Shown piece by piece: positions 1 to 9,597 of a DNA stretch of 64,000 nucleotides. Numbering within the stretch: position 1 is the first letter of the stretch; the number at the start of each line of letters is the position of its first letter. The position numbers and the translations under genes are program-made. Source of the DNA: Oceanicola sp. (GTDB lineage Bacteria; Pseudomonadota; Alphaproteobacteria; Rhodobacterales; Rhodobacteraceae); contig CP051231.1 in the NCBI GenBank assembly GCA_017792405.1, forward strand, positions 611,390-675,389. Reading direction: 5' to 3'. The notes below the pieces were generated by a model. It was not told the origin of the DNA. It made no database searches and saw only the letters and a program-made list of their open reading frames with translations.

Positions 1-1218
1 GCGCAGGCCTACCCGGCGCACAACGGCTCGGCGCTGCTGCGCGATACAAAATACAGCTACGACAGCGAGATTTTCCTGCGGATGCAGGCGACCGGGGTGG
101 TCACCTTCGGGCGCACCACCGCGCCGGAGGGCGGCGTCGGGCCGGTGACGGAAGCCAGCGTCTATGGCGGGCCAACGCGCAACCCGTGGGACGTGAGCCG
201 CACCTCGGGCGGCTCCTCCGGCGGGGCGGGGGCTGCTGTTGCGGCGGGCATCGTGCCGATGGCGCATGGGTCCGATGGCGGCGGCTCGGTGCGCATTCCG
301 GCCTCATCCTGCGGGCTCTTCGGGTTCAAGCCCACCCGCGCGCGCTTCCCCGATGGGCCTGCGGCGGGCGAGGGCTGGGCTGGGATGGCGACCGATGGAT
401 TTTTGACCCGCTCGGTGCGCGACAATGCCCGGATGATGGACGCCTGCGCCGGGCCAGACCTTGGACAGCCTTATGCCGCGCCGCCCATGCCGATGAGCTA
501 CAGTGAGGCGATCACCCGCCCGCCGCGTCGCCTGCGGGTGGCGGTCTGTGACACCAATTTCAGCGGCGGCGCAATCGACCCAGAATGCCAGCGCGCGGTG
601 CAGGACGCGGCGCAGCTGCTGGAAGACCTCGGCCACCACGTGGAGCCCGCCCGCCCACAGGCTGACCACGACATGATGATGCAGGCCTGGACCCGGATCG
701 TGGGCTGCGGCACAGCGCTCTGGGTCCGCGAGACCCTGAAGAAGCGGGGCAGGGCGCTGGAGGAGGGCGACGTGCAGGGCGTGGCGCGCGGCGCGATTGC
801 CTATGCCGCGGGGCTGACCGGGCCGGACTATCTGGCGGCCGTCGACTCCATCCACGCCTTCGGGCGACAGATGGCACGCTTCTTCGCCGGGGGCTACGAC
901 GTGCTGCTCTCGGCCACGCTGGCGGAGCCGCCCGCCAAGGTGGGGCGCTTCAGCCATGAGCGCGAGGATTTCGAGAATTACCGGATCGGGCCGGGCGGCG
1001 TATTTGACTATTCGCCTTTCTGCGCCGCCTTCAACGCCAGCGGCCAGCCGGCGGCCTCGGTGCCGCTGCATTGGACGGCGGAGGGCCTGCCCGTGGGGCT
1101 GCACCTCGCCGCCCCCTTCGGCGCCGATGCGGAGCTGATCGCGCTTTGTGCAGAGCTGGAGCAAGCCCGCCCATTTGCGCAGCGCCGCCCGCCTATTGAT
1201 GCAGCAGCGCTTGCTTAA
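1..1218 (+). CDS. Amidase (amidase-signature family), 5' end outside window
   Basis: The frame is open from the first base, so the start codon lies to the left; 405 residues are visible. The amidase-signature core is clear: a GGSSGG Gly/Ser loop followed about 25 residues later by [12 protein letters not shown], which supply the cis-Ser and nucleophilic Ser of the Lys-Ser-Ser triad; the catalytic Lys should lie just upstream of the window. The family hydrolyses amide bonds in small amides and in GatA-type amidotransferases. There is no gatB/gatC neighbour, so a catabolic amidase is more likely than GatA. It ends 46 bases before an ABC transporter ATPase gene on the same strand, which suggests co-transcription with that importer. 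Substrate unknown. Confidence 0.9.
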   Translation, partial: AQAYPAHNGSALLRDTKYSYDSEIFLRMQATGVVTFGRTTAPEGGVGPVTEASVYGGPTRNPWDVSRTSGGSSGGAGAAVAAGIVPMAHGSDGGGSVRIPASSCGLFGFKPTRARFPDGPAAGEGWAGMATDGFLTRSVRDNARMMDACAGPDLGQPYAAPPMPMSYSEAITRPPRRLRVAVCDTNFSGGAIDPECQRAVQDAAQLLEDLGHHVEPARPQADHDMMMQAWTRIVGCGTALWVRETLKKRGRALEEGDVQGVARGAIAYAAGLTGPDYLAAVDSIHAFGRQMARFFAGGYDVLLSATLAEPPAKVGRFSHEREDFENYRIGPGGVFDYSPFCAAFNASGQPAASVPLHWTAEGLPVGLHLAAPFGADAELIALCAELEQARPFAQRRPPIDAAALA

Positions 1219-1264
1219 CGTGCTGACAAGGCGCAGTCTTGTGGCACACGAGGGGGCCAGTGAA

Positions 1265-2314
1265 TTGAGCGAAGAAAACGCTGTCGTCGCACAGAATGTA
1301 GGCAAGATCTACGGCACCGGGGCCGCGGCCTTCACCGCCTTGGGCGATATTTCCATCGCGATCCGCAAGGGCGAGTTTTTCACCCTGCTTGGCCCCTCGG
1401 GCTGCGGAAAGACCACGCTGCTGCGCTGCATCGCCGGCTTCGAGACGCCGACGAGCGGGGCAATCCTGCTCGGCGGGCGTGATATCACCGGGGTGCCGCC
1501 CAACCAGCGCCCGGTGAACACGGTGTTTCAGAGCTACGCGCTGTTCCCGCATCTGACGGTGGCGGAGAACGTGGGCTTCGGCCTGAAGATGCAGGGCAAG
1601 TCAAAGGCCGAGATCGACGCCGCGGTGGAGCGGGTGCTGGCGCTGGTGAAGCTGGAGCCTTTTGCCACGCGGCTTCCGGCGCAGCTTTCCGGCGGGCAGC
1701 AACAGCGGGTGGCACTGGCCCGCGCGCTGGCGCCGGAGCCGGAGGTGCTGTTGCTGGATGAGCCGCTCTCGGCGCTCGACCTCAAGCTGCGCAAGGCCAT
1801 GCAGGTGGAGCTGAAGCGGCTCCAGACCGAGACGGGCATCACCTTCATCTTCGTGACTCATGATCAGGAAGAGGCGCTCACCATGTCCGACCGGATCGGG
1901 GTGATGAGCGCCGGGGCGCTGCTTCAGGTCGGCAGCCCGCATGAGATTTACGAAAAGCCAGTGAACCGCTTTGTCGCTGATTTCATTGGTGAAACCAACT
2001 TCATCGAGGGCGAGGCCAGCGCGGCAGGCGTTGAGATTGCGCCCGGTGTGGTGCTCCCGGTCACGGGCCACGGCGGCCCGGTCACGCTGGCGGTGCGGCC
2101 CGAGCAGGTGCGGATCGAGGAGCCGGGCGCGGGGCTGGAGGCCGAGGTCAAAGAAGCGGTCTACATGGGGACCGACACGCATTATACGCTGGCCCTCGCG
2201 GGCGGCCCGCAGGTGGTGGCGCGAGTGCAAAGCAGCGCCGGACCGGAGCCACGGGTGGGCGACAAGGTGGGCGTCACGATCGATGCGCAATCGGTGCAGG
2301 TGCTCAGCGAATGA
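1265..2314 (+). CDS. potA: Polyamine-type ABC transporter ATP-binding protein (PotA-like)
   Basis: Cytoplasmic ATPase of a spermidine/putrescine-type importer. Walker [10 protein letters not shown] is at about residues 43-51, the signature [15 protein letters not shown] at about 143, Walker [13 protein letters not shown] just after, and the H-loop in FVTHDQEEA; the last 90 residues form the TOBE-type regulatory domain typical of PotA. I chose the TTG at 1265 because GAGGGGG lies 8-14 bases upstream; the frame also contains a GTG at 1241 and an ATG far upstream inside the amidase gene. The stop overlaps the next start (ATGA). First gene of a four-gene potABCD-like set. Confidence 0.92.
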   Translation: MSEENAVVAQNVGKIYGTGAAAFTALGDISIAIRKGEFFTLLGPSGCGKTTLLRCIAGFETPTSGAILLGGRDITGVPPNQRPVNTVFQSYALFPHLTVAENVGFGLKMQGKSKAEIDAAVERVLALVKLEPFATRLPAQLSGGQQQRVALARALAPEPEVLLLDEPLSALDLKLRKAMQVELKRLQTETGITFIFVTHDQEEALTMSDRIGVMSAGALLQVGSPHEIYEKPVNRFVADFIGETNFIEGEASAAGVEIAPGVVLPVTGHGGPVTLAVRPEQVRIEEPGAGLEAEVKEAVYMGTDTHYTLALAGGPQVVARVQSSAGPEPRVGDKVGVTIDAQSVQVLSE

Positions 2315-3207
2315 ACGGGCCGGGGCGCAGCAAGGCGGCAAACGGATGGCTCCTATCGGCGCCCGCGTTGCTCCTGCTGCTCATCGCCGCCAGCGGCCCG
2401 CTTCTGATCGTGGCGGTCTACTCCTTTCTGGAAAAGGGCGATTATTCGGGCGTGCGCTGGATTCTCTCCGGCGAGGCGTGGTTCAGGGTGCTCTTCGAGC
2501 GTGACATCTTCGATGGCACCGTCAGCCTCGCCGATGCCAACCTGTCGATCTTCTGGCGCTCGGTGAAGCTCTCGCTGGCGACCACGCTCATCACCTTCGC
2601 CCTCGGCCTGCCGACGGCATGGTTCATCGCCACGCGGCCCCCTAAAGCGCGGGCGGTCTGGCTCTTTCTCATCACCATCCCGTTCTGGACCAACCTGCTG
2701 ATCCGCACCTTCGCGATCATGGAGGTGATCCGGAACCAGGGGCTGCTGAACACCTTCCTGATCAACATGGGCGTCATCTCCGAGCCGATCCAGATTCTCT
2801 ATACCGACACGGCGGTGCTCATCGGGATGGCCTATGTGTACCTGCCGCTCATGGTGCTGCCGCTCTTTGCGGCCATCGACCGCTTCGACTTCAAGCTCAT
2901 CGAGGCCGGGTATGACCTCTACGCCACCCGCTGGCGCATCCTCCGCAGCGTCGTGCTGCCAATCATCAAGCCGGGGATCGTGGCGGGATGTATCCTCGTC
3001 TTCGTGCCAAGCCTCGGCGCTTACGTGACGCCGCGCGTACTGGGCGGAGGCAAGAACATGATGATCGGCAACTTCATCGAGTTGCAGTTCGGGCAGGGGC
3101 AGAACTGGCCGCTGGGCGCGGCGCTCTCGATGGTGCTGCTCATCATCGTGATGGGCGCGCTCTTAGTCTACACCCGCGTCTCCGACAGGGATGACCCCCA
3201 TGCGTAA
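2311..3207 (+). CDS. potB: Polyamine-type ABC transporter permease (PotB-like)
   Basis: Inner-membrane permease of 298 residues with about six hydrophobic segments, beginning with a signal-anchor-like stretch at residues 15-40. The EAA-type cytoplasmic loop is visible as [20 protein letters not shown] followed by [11 protein letters not shown], the ATPase contact site of this family. The start ATG overlaps the stop of the ATPase gene (ATGA), a sign of translational coupling. Pairs with the next permease to form the transmembrane channel. Confidence 0.92.
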   Translation: MNGPGRSKAANGWLLSAPALLLLLIAASGPLLIVAVYSFLEKGDYSGVRWILSGEAWFRVLFERDIFDGTVSLADANLSIFWRSVKLSLATTLITFALGLPTAWFIATRPPKARAVWLFLITIPFWTNLLIRTFAIMEVIRNQGLLNTFLINMGVISEPIQILYTDTAVLIGMAYVYLPLMVLPLFAAIDRFDFKLIEAGYDLYATRWRILRSVVLPIIKPGIVAGCILVFVPSLGAYVTPRVLGGGKNMMIGNFIELQFGQGQNWPLGAALSMVLLIIVMGALLVYTRVSDRDDPHA

Positions 3208-4000
3208 GGCCTTCGATGTCACCACCCTACCGGGCTTCACGTTCATCGCGATCACCGCCTTCGTGCTGCTCTATGCGCCGATCGTGACGCTGGTGATCTA
3301 CTCCTTCAACGGCGGCAACTCGGTGAACCTCTGGGGCGGCTTCTCGCTCAAGTGGTATGCCGAGGCGGCGGGCAACGAGGCGGTGCAGGGGGCGGCGATC
3401 CGCAGCTTCATCATCGCCATCTCGGCCTCGGGCATCGCCACCACGGTCGCCACGATGGCGGCGCTGGGCACCACCCGGCGCGGCAAGTTCAAGGGGCAGA
3501 CGGCGATCTACATCATGATCAACCAGCCGCTGATGGTCCCCGAGATCGTGACCGCCGTGGCCCTGCTGATCTTCTTTTCCTCGATCAAGATCGCCACCGG
3601 CTACTCCGGCCTCGGCTACCTGATCATCGCCCATGCGGCCTTCTGCGTGCCCTTCGCCTACCTGCCGATCCGCGCGCGGCTGGAGGGAATGGACCTGACG
3701 ATGGAGACGGCCGCCGCCGACCTCTACGCCACGCCGTGGAAGACCTTTCGCTACGTGACCCTGCCAATCCTGATGCCGGGCGTGATCGCGGGCGCCATGC
3801 TGGCCTTCGTCATCTCGCTCGACGATGTGATCATCACCGAGTTCGTCAAATCCGCCGGGCAGGACACGCTGCCGACCTACATGCTGGGCCAGCTCCGTCG
3901 CGCGCTGACGCCCGAGGTGAACGCCATCTCGACGGCGCTGCTGGCGCTGACGGTGGTGATCCTCACCGCCTTCTTCCTGATAACCAGAAAGCGGGACTGA
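3200..4000 (+). CDS. potC: Polyamine-type ABC transporter permease (PotC-like)
   Basis: Second inner-membrane permease of the importer, 266 residues from the ATG at 3200. An AGGGA sequence about 9 bases upstream favours this start over the in-frame ATG at 3191, which has no spacing for a ribosome site; either start overlaps the end of potB. The EAA loop is present (ETAAADLYATPWKTFRYVTLP, then PGVIAGAMLAF), and the protein ends with a hydrophobic helix and basic tail. About six membrane segments. Confidence 0.92.
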   Translation: MRKAFDVTTLPGFTFIAITAFVLLYAPIVTLVIYSFNGGNSVNLWGGFSLKWYAEAAGNEAVQGAAIRSFIIAISASGIATTVATMAALGTTRRGKFKGQTAIYIMINQPLMVPEIVTAVALLIFFSSIKIATGYSGLGYLIIAHAAFCVPFAYLPIRARLEGMDLTMETAAADLYATPWKTFRYVTLPILMPGVIAGAMLAFVISLDDVIITEFVKSAGQDTLPTYMLGQLRRALTPEVNAISTALLALTVVILTAFFLITRKRD

Positions 4001-4052
4001 CCCGCGCGAGACGGGGCCGAACCCCGCCGCAACCCAACAAAGGAGAGTAAGA

Positions 4053-5078
4053 ATGAAGAAGATACTCGCAGCCACCACGGCCCTTGTGGCCAGCGCGGTC
4101 GCGGCCCAGGCCGAGGGCACGCTGAACCTGTTCAACTGGGGCAACTACACCTCGCCGGAGCTTCTGGAGAAGTTCACCGAGGAGACCGGCATCACCGTGA
4201 CGGTCACCGATTACGACAGCAACACCACGGCGCTCGCCAAGGTCGAGGCAGGCGGCTCGGGGTTTGACCTCGTGGTGCCCTCCGCCAACTACGTGCCGAT
4301 CTATCTTGAAAAGGGCCTGCTGGCCGAGCTCGACATGAGCAAGCTCTCCAATCACGGCAACATCGCCGCCGAGTGGAAGGACGTCGCCTGGGATCCGGGC
4401 CGCAAGTTCACCGTGCCGTGGCAGTGGGGCACCACCGGCATGGCGGTGAACACCACGGTCTACGGCGGTGACGTGAACACTTCAGCGATCTTTATGGATC
4501 CACCCGAGGAGTTGATTGGAAAAGTAAACGTCGCTCCGGAGATGAACGACGTCATGGCGCTCGCAATCTTCTACATGGGCGGAGAGGCATGCACAGAGGA
4601 CCTCGAACTTCTGAAATCAGTTCGAGATAAGCTGACGGAAGCTAAGCCAAAGTGGCTTTCGATGGACTATGGGGCAACCGACAAGCTGTCATCGGGTGAC
4701 TGGGTTGCAACTATCAACTGGAACGGTTCGACCATGCGCGCGCGGCTGAACAACCCCGACGTGGTCTACGGCTACCCGAAAGAGGGCTATCCGCTGTGGA
4801 TGGACTCCGTGGGGCTGCTGGCCGATGCGACGAACGTGGAGGAGGCCTACCAGTTCCTCGACTTCATCATGGTGCCGGAGAACGCCGCGATGATCTCGGA
4901 GTTCGCGCGCTACGCCAACGGCATCGAAGGGTCTGACCCGTTCATGCCCGAAGAGATGAAGACCGCGCCGGAGATCGTGGTGCCGGAGGAGTTTGCGGCA
5001 GCGGGCAAGTTCCTGCCCACCTGCCCGCAGTCGGCCACCGATCTCTACACGGCGATCTGGACCGAGCTGGTGAAGTGA
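4053..5078 (+). CDS. potD: Polyamine-type ABC transporter substrate-binding protein (PotD-like)
   Basis: Periplasmic binding protein of 341 residues. A Sec signal peptide (MKKILAATTALVASAVAAQA) precedes a mature start EGTLNLFNWGNYTSPE, the characteristic PotD/PotF opening. AAAGGAGAG lies just before the ATG. Downstream of potABC, so it completes the importer; the ligand is probably a polyamine or a related cation but is not determined by sequence alone. Odd feature: bases about 4478-4730 use AT-richer codons (GTA, TCA, CGA, GCT, CCA) quite unlike the GC-rich flanks of the same gene while staying in frame, which suggests replacement of part of the ligand-binding lobe by recombination. Confidence 0.92.
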   Translation: MKKILAATTALVASAVAAQAEGTLNLFNWGNYTSPELLEKFTEETGITVTVTDYDSNTTALAKVEAGGSGFDLVVPSANYVPIYLEKGLLAELDMSKLSNHGNIAAEWKDVAWDPGRKFTVPWQWGTTGMAVNTTVYGGDVNTSAIFMDPPEELIGKVNVAPEMNDVMALAIFYMGGEACTEDLELLKSVRDKLTEAKPKWLSMDYGATDKLSSGDWVATINWNGSTMRARLNNPDVVYGYPKEGYPLWMDSVGLLADATNVEEAYQFLDFIMVPENAAMISEFARYANGIEGSDPFMPEEMKTAPEIVVPEEFAAAGKFLPTCPQSATDLYTAIWTELVK

Positions 5079-5100
5079 GCGCGACACGCTTCTGAAAATC

Positions 5101-5132
5101 CGGATGAGCGGCCCCGCGGGGTGGCTCATCCG
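5101..5132. terminator. Bidirectional hairpin between convergent potD and deacetylase genes
   Basis: Perfect 9-bp arms CGGATGAGC (5101-5109) and GCTCATCCG (5124-5132) enclose a GC-rich inner stem (CCCCGCGGGG). It sits 22 bases after the potD stop and 17 bases past the stop of the opposing gene. There is no good T-tract on either side, so it may work as a weak or Rho-assisted terminator or as a 3'-end stabiliser. Confidence 0.6.
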
Positions 5133-5149
5133 CACGTCCTCGCCGCGGC

Positions 5150-6181
5150 TCAGGCCCCGAGGAAGCCCTCCAGCACATTGACCGTGTTGATCCCCACCGC
5201 CTCGATGGCATAGCCGCCTTCCATGCAGAAGACGGTCGGCAGCCCAAGCCCGGCGATGCGGCGGCCGGCGTCGGTAAAATCCTCCGACTCAAGCTTGAAG
5301 AAGCTGATCGGGTCTTCCTTGTAGGTATCCACCCCCAGCGAAATCACCAGCGCCTCCACGCCTGCGGCGCGGATTTGCGCAATCGCGTCGTTCAGCGCCT
5401 CGGCCCAAGGGCGGTAGGGCGTGCCGGGCAGCATCGGGTAGTTGAAGTTCGCGCCTTCGCCCGCGCCGCTGCCGCGCTCGTCGGCATAGCCGAGATAATA
5501 CGGGTAGGCGTGGCTGGGCGCGCCGTGGAGCGAGAGAAACAGCACATCGGCGCGGTCGTAGAAGATGTTCTGCGTGCCGTTGCCGTGGTGAAAGTCGATG
5601 TCGAGTACCGCCACCTTGCCCGCGCCGCCGTCGCGGAACATCTGCGCCACCACCGCAGCGTTGTTGATGAAGCAATAGCCGCCATACTGGTCGGCGGTTG
5701 CGTGGTGGCCGGGCGGGCGGCAGAGGGCGAAGGCGGCGTCGGCTCCGCCTGCCACGTGGCGTTGGGCCGCCTGGGCGGAGGAGAGCGACGACAGCGCCGC
5801 CCTCCACGTGCCGCCGGTGATCGCCGTCTCGGAGGCGTGGCAGTAGTAGCCCACCTTGCCGTCGATGTACTCCGGGCAGCGGTCCGTGTGCATCCCCCGC
5901 GCGGGCATGCCTGCGGCGATCACCTCGCCCGCCATACCCGCCGCCTTCCATTCGCCCCAAGCCGTTTCGAGAAACCGCAGAAAGCCCGGATCGAGCAGCT
6001 TTTCCACCGGGGCCATGTTGGGCGCGCCGGGAGCCACGATGTCGGAGAGCCCCTGCTCCTTGAGCCGGTTCAGCACATATTCCACCCGGGAGGGCCGCTC
6101 GAAGGGGGTGACGAACTGGCCGCCGGTCAGCTCGGCCTGCGGAAAGTGCAGGCGGTGGTCTTCGGAGAAGAAGGTGCGCAT
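5150..6181 (-). CDS. Histone deacetylase family / acetylpolyamine amidohydrolase
   Basis: 343-residue zinc amidohydrolase of the arginase/deacetylase fold. Catalytic and metal-binding motifs are intact: RPPGHHA with tandem His at 159-160, the metal site DIDFHHGNGTQ (Asp196, His198), and a later GVDTYKEDP that supplies the second Asp. The bacterial relatives with this N-terminal pattern remove acetyl groups from acetylpolyamines. Its position facing a Pot-type importer supports a role in acetylpolyamine use, though that is inference. GGAGCC lies just before the ATG. Class II HDAC-like activity on other acetyl-lysine-like substrates is the alternative. Confidence 0.85.
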   Translation of the reverse strand: MRTFFSEDHRLHFPQAELTGGQFVTPFERPSRVEYVLNRLKEQGLSDIVAPGAPNMAPVEKLLDPGFLRFLETAWGEWKAAGMAGEVIAAGMPARGMHTDRCPEYIDGKVGYYCHASETAITGGTWRAALSSLSSAQAAQRHVAGGADAAFALCRPPGHHATADQYGGYCFINNAAVVAQMFRDGGAGKVAVLDIDFHHGNGTQNIFYDRADVLFLSLHGAPSHAYPYYLGYADERGSGAGEGANFNYPMLPGTPYRPWAEALNDAIAQIRAAGVEALVISLGVDTYKEDPISFFKLESEDFTDAGRRIAGLGLPTVFCMEGGYAIEAVGINTVNVLEGFLGA

Positions 6182-6243
6182 GTCGGGGCTCCTGTGGGTG
6201 GTCTCGGCAGGAGCGTATCAGAGCCGTGGGCGGCGACCATCGC

Positions 6244-6927
6244 TTATTGCGCGGCCGTCCCGAGCGCGGCCAACTCGGCGACCTTGCCGGGCAGCTGGGC
6301 GAAATCCGAAAAGGCGATCTGCGGCGCCAACTCCTCAACCGGGGTCTTGCGGTAGCCCTCGGTGAAGAGGGCGAAGGGCAGGGCGGCGCGGCGGGCTGTT
6401 TCGGCATCTACCTCGCTGTCGCCCACGTAGAGCAGGGGCGTGCCGCCGAGCGCCGCGAAGGCCGCGTGCAGCGGAGCCGGGTCCGGCTTGGTAACGGCGA
6501 GGCTGTCGCCCCCGATCACGGTGGTGAAGAAGGGTGCGAGGCCGAGTGCTTCGAGGATCTGCTCCGAGAGCGCCCGCTGCTTGTTGGTGCAGAGCCCGAG
6601 CCGATAGCCCTCAGAGCGCAGAGCCGCCAGCGCCTCGGCCACGCCGGGGTAGGGGCGGGTAAGGTCGGCAGTATGGGCGGCGTAATGCGCCAGCATCGCG
6701 GCGAGCCATTCCGGCTCCTGCTCCGCGGGCGCGGCCCGGTCGGCCATGACCCGCCGCACTAGTGTCGGAATCCCGTGGCCGACGAAGCCCGCCACCTTCT
6801 CCTGCGACATCGGGGCCTCGCCCGCATCGGCCAGCATCCGGTTCACGGCGGCATGAATGTCGGCGGCGCTGTCCACCAGTGTGCCGTCGAGGTCGAAGAC
6901 GATAGCCATGCCGGTGTCGGGGGTCAT
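6244..6927 (-). CDS. HAD-superfamily phosphatase, phosphoglycolate phosphatase-like
   Basis: 227 residues with the full HAD motif set: motif I VFDLDGTLVDS near the N-terminus (nucleophile Asp), motif II LGLCTNKQ, a Lys-containing motif III (AVTKPDPAPL) and motif IV YVGDSEVDAETARRA. The small helical cap is typical of Gph-type enzymes acting on phosphoglycolate or similar small phosphates. The start overlaps the stop of the TIM-barrel gene (ATGA), so it is the last gene of a coupled three-gene operon transcribed leftwards. Context suggests it may act on a metabolite of that pathway rather than on phosphoglycolate. Confidence 0.85.
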   Translation of the reverse strand: MTPDTGMAIVFDLDGTLVDSAADIHAAVNRMLADAGEAPMSQEKVAGFVGHGIPTLVRRVMADRAAPAEQEPEWLAAMLAHYAAHTADLTRPYPGVAEALAALRSEGYRLGLCTNKQRALSEQILEALGLAPFFTTVIGGDSLAVTKPDPAPLHAAFAALGGTPLLYVGDSEVDAETARRAALPFALFTEGYRKTPVEELAPQIAFSDFAQLPGKVAELAALGTAAQ

Positions 6928-7796
6928 TCGGGGCGTTCCTGCTCTGTGGGGCGGCCCGGTGCGCCGCTCGGCACCTTGTCGCTCGGTCCGAAGACCTCCG
7001 CAAGCAAGGCGCGGGTGGCGGCGCCGGCGCGGGCCAGCGTGGCCTCGGGGCCGTGGGCGGCGGTGTGGGCATCCATCGGCACTTCTACCCCCAGCGGCAG
7101 CCCCTCGGGCAGCGCCTTGAGGAAGCGGGCAAGGTCGATCTGCCCCTCGCCGGGGGGCAGGCGGGCTTCGCGGGCGGTGTGCAGCAGCGCCTCGCGGCTA
7201 TAGCTCGGCTCGACCGGCGCATCGCTCAGGTGGGCAAAGCGCAGGCGCCCCGGTTCGGCCTGTTCCAGCGCCTCGTGGCTGCTACCGGAGCGGTCGAAAT
7301 GCAGGCTGTCGGCCAGCACCCCCACGCGCGGCCCGGCCTGTTCGGCGAGGGCGAGGGCGGCGGCAAGGTCGGGCACCACGGCCCATGGGAAGAACTCGAG
7401 CGACACCCCGAGGCCCCGCGCCTCTGCCCGCTCCGAGAGGGCGCCGAGCGTCTCGGCGAGGCGGGGGAGGTCGGGGTCGTAGGGCGCGGTGATCAGCTCC
7501 CGCGCGCCCAGCTCGGCCCCGGCATTGAGCAGCGGGTCAAGCGTGGTGATGTCCAGCTCCGGCTCGATCATCACGAACTCGATGTCATGCACGGCAAGAC
7601 CGGTCTCCGCGAGGGCGGCCTTGGTCTCGGCCATCGCAGCCCGGTCCTCCATCAGCGGATAGGCGGGCGAGGTCGGGGTGACCCGCCGCAGCCGCAGCCC
7701 CACCGCATCGAACCCCGCCTTCGCCGCCGCCCGGATGAACGCAGGCGGCGCCAGCTCAATGGCAGTGAGGTGGGCGACCGATATCATGCGGCTCAT
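6924..7796 (-). CDS. Sugar phosphate isomerase/epimerase-like TIM-barrel protein
   Basis: 290 residues of the xylose-isomerase/AP-endonuclease-2-like TIM barrel. Putative metal ligands occur at the ends of strands in HDIEFVMIEPE, SLEFFPWAV, VLADSLHFDRSG and RFAHLSD. Members of this fold include isomerases, epimerases and 3-dehydroshikimate dehydratases. The presence of a shikimate-dehydrogenase-like gene in the facing operon makes a role in hydroaromatic acid breakdown possible, but this is inference. Both ends overlap their neighbours by ATGA, so the gene is tightly coupled within the operon. Confidence 0.8.
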   Translation of the reverse strand: MSRMISVAHLTAIELAPPAFIRAAAKAGFDAVGLRLRRVTPTSPAYPLMEDRAAMAETKAALAETGLAVHDIEFVMIEPELDITTLDPLLNAGAELGARELITAPYDPDLPRLAETLGALSERAEARGLGVSLEFFPWAVVPDLAAALALAEQAGPRVGVLADSLHFDRSGSSHEALEQAEPGRLRFAHLSDAPVEPSYSREALLHTAREARLPPGEGQIDLARFLKALPEGLPLGVEVPMDAHTAAHGPEATLARAGAATRALLAEVFGPSDKVPSGAPGRPTEQERPE

Positions 7797-9481
7797 GGCT
7801 GCTCTCCCGAAGCGTGGCGCCCGGCAATGAACCCGAAGGTCAGCGCCGGGCCGAGGTTGATGCCGCCCGCAGGGTAATGCCCGCCCATCACCGAGGCCAT
7901 GTCTGTCCCGGCGGCGTAGAGGCCGGGCACAGGGCGGCCCTCCGGCCCCAGCACCCGCGCCGCGCCATCGGTGACAAGGCCGGCAAAGGTCCCGAAGCTG
8001 CCGGGGATCACGCGGACGGCATAGAAGGGTGCGCGGGCGAGCGGGGCGACGCAGGGGTTCGGCCCGTGGTCCGGGTCGCCCTGAAGGCGCATGTAGGGTG
8101 TGGTGCCGCGCCCGAAGGCCGGGTCTTCACCCCGGGCCGCGCTTTCGTTGAAGGCGGCGATGGTGGCGGCAAGCCCCGCAGGGTCGATGCCGCAGGCGCG
8201 GGCCAGCGCCTCGGGCGTGGCACCGCGGGTCAGGTAGCCCGCGCGGAGCCACGGGCGCAGCGGAAGCGGGGCAGGGCGGGTGATGCCAAGGCCGTAGCGG
8301 CGGATGAAGCGGTGATCGCAGATCAGCCAGCTTTCGGGCGTCCGGCCCTCCGGCGTCGCGGCAAGCAGGGCGGTGACGTAATCATGGTAGCCCAGCCCCT
8401 CGTTGCAGAACCTCTGGCCATTCGCCAGCACCCCGATCACCCCCGGCTTTCCCCGGTCGATGATATGCGGAAAGGTGCCGCGCGTGCCGTCCGGCCAGCG
8501 GACCTCTGACACCGGGCAAAGCGCCGCCGGGCCGGCCAGTGCCTCGGTCTGCCGCCCGCCTGCAGCCTCACCGGCCCGCAGCCCGTCGCCGGTAGCTTCC
8601 GGCACGGCAAGGGCGGAGTGGGTCTCGGGGCGCGGGAAGGTGGCGGCGCGGCGGGCGGTGTCATGCGGGTAGCCGCCGCAAGCCAGCACCACCCCGCGCC
8701 GCGCTTTTACCGTGACCTCGCCCGAAGGCCCCGCCAGTCGCGCGCCCACCACCGCGCCTGCCTCCGTCAGCAGCCCTTGCAGCGCATGGCCAGTGCGCAA
8801 CTCCACGCTCCGATCCAAAGCGGAGCGTATCAGCCGCGCCACCAGTGCATTGCCGTTCCGCAGCTGCATTCCGCGCCCGTGCCGCGCCAAGTCCCACAGG
8901 TGCCGCACCATACGCCGCACAACGTAAAGCGCCGAGCGGCGCGCGCGCAGCACGGTCATGAAGGCTCGCAGGTCCGGCCCGGCCTGAATGGTCATCCCCA
9001 TGAAGCTGGTCTCACGCATCGGCCGCCGCAGCAGCTTCAGCGCCGCGCCGAGGCCTTTCGCCTCGTAAGGCTTGGCGATCACCGAGCGCCCGCCCAAGCC
9101 CGCGCCGGGCAGGTGGCTGTAGGTGTCAGGGATCTTCAGCCCCGGCTCGAACTGCAGCGCCGTCTCGCGCTCGAAGAAGCCCACCATCTCCGGCGCGGCC
9201 TCCAAAAAAGCATCCACCAACTCGGCGTTGAACGCATTGCCCTGCACCGCCTCCAGATAGGCCCGCGCCGCGCCCGGCTCTTCCGCCACGCCGCCTGCCG
9301 CGCACACCGGGTTGCCCGGTGCCCAGATCCAGCCGCCCGACCATGCGGTGGTGCCGCCGATCACATTGGCCTTTTCGGCCACCACCACCCGCAGCCCGCG
9401 ATGGGCCGCCACAACGGCAGCCGCCAGCCCAGCGGCGCCGGAGCCTGCCACAAGCAGGTCGCAGGTGATCTCTTCGGCCAA
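7793..9481 (-). CDS. FAD-dependent dehydrogenase (fumarate-reductase/ketosteroid-dehydrogenase-like)
   Basis: 562-residue flavoprotein. The dinucleotide-binding motif VAGSGAAGLAAAVVAAHRG is at residues 11-29, followed by EKANVIGGTTAWSGG, and the C-terminus carries GLYAAGTDMASVMGGHYPAGG, all hallmarks of the FAD_binding_2 group that includes 3-ketosteroid 1-dehydrogenases and fumarate reductase flavoproteins. The start is a TTG at 9481, chosen because AGGAGG lies five bases upstream. First gene of the leftward operon, divergent from a LysR regulator. The substrate is probably a cyclic or unsaturated carboxylic acid; not resolvable from sequence. Confidence 0.85.
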   Translation of the reverse strand: MAEEITCDLLVAGSGAAGLAAAVVAAHRGLRVVVAEKANVIGGTTAWSGGWIWAPGNPVCAAGGVAEEPGAARAYLEAVQGNAFNAELVDAFLEAAPEMVGFFERETALQFEPGLKIPDTYSHLPGAGLGGRSVIAKPYEAKGLGAALKLLRRPMRETSFMGMTIQAGPDLRAFMTVLRARRSALYVVRRMVRHLWDLARHGRGMQLRNGNALVARLIRSALDRSVELRTGHALQGLLTEAGAVVGARLAGPSGEVTVKARRGVVLACGGYPHDTARRAATFPRPETHSALAVPEATGDGLRAGEAAGGRQTEALAGPAALCPVSEVRWPDGTRGTFPHIIDRGKPGVIGVLANGQRFCNEGLGYHDYVTALLAATPEGRTPESWLICDHRFIRRYGLGITRPAPLPLRPWLRAGYLTRGATPEALARACGIDPAGLAATIAAFNESAARGEDPAFGRGTTPYMRLQGDPDHGPNPCVAPLARAPFYAVRVIPGSFGTFAGLVTDGAARVLGPEGRPVPGLYAAGTDMASVMGGHYPAGGINLGPALTFGFIAGRHASGEQP

Positions 9482-9528
9482 GGCATCCTCCTGTCTCGTC
9501 CTCCCCGATCCATCGCCGCTCCTCGCCC

Positions 9529-9572
9529 TAACGTCAAATGCTTGCTTTTCGCTCTGCGTAACATCAGGTTAA
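9529..9572. promoter_or_regulatory. Putative LysR operator pair upstream of the FAD dehydrogenase/lysR divergent promoters
   Basis: Two sites lie in the 116-bp divergent intergenic region: TAACGTCAAAT (9529-9539) and the interrupted palindrome TAACATCAGGTTAA (9559-9572). Near-identical elements recur in opposite order on the far side of the lysR gene (10521-10564). LysR-type regulators typically bind such paired interrupted dyads beside their own genes. Seen directly; the function is inferred. Confidence 0.6.
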
Positions 9573-9597
9573 TCGGCGCGACGGAGGAGGAGCCGCG

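Noticed and set aside
1148..1264. Upstream extension of the PotA-like ATPase to an ATG at 1148
   Set aside because: It would overlap the amidase end by 70 bases, has no ribosome site, and adds a sequence absent from PotA-type proteins; TTG 1265 has one.
304..1305. A 333-codon minus-strand frame opposite the amidase gene
   Set aside because: Third-position bias and Arg/Gly/His-rich composition mark it as a shadow of the amidase frame.
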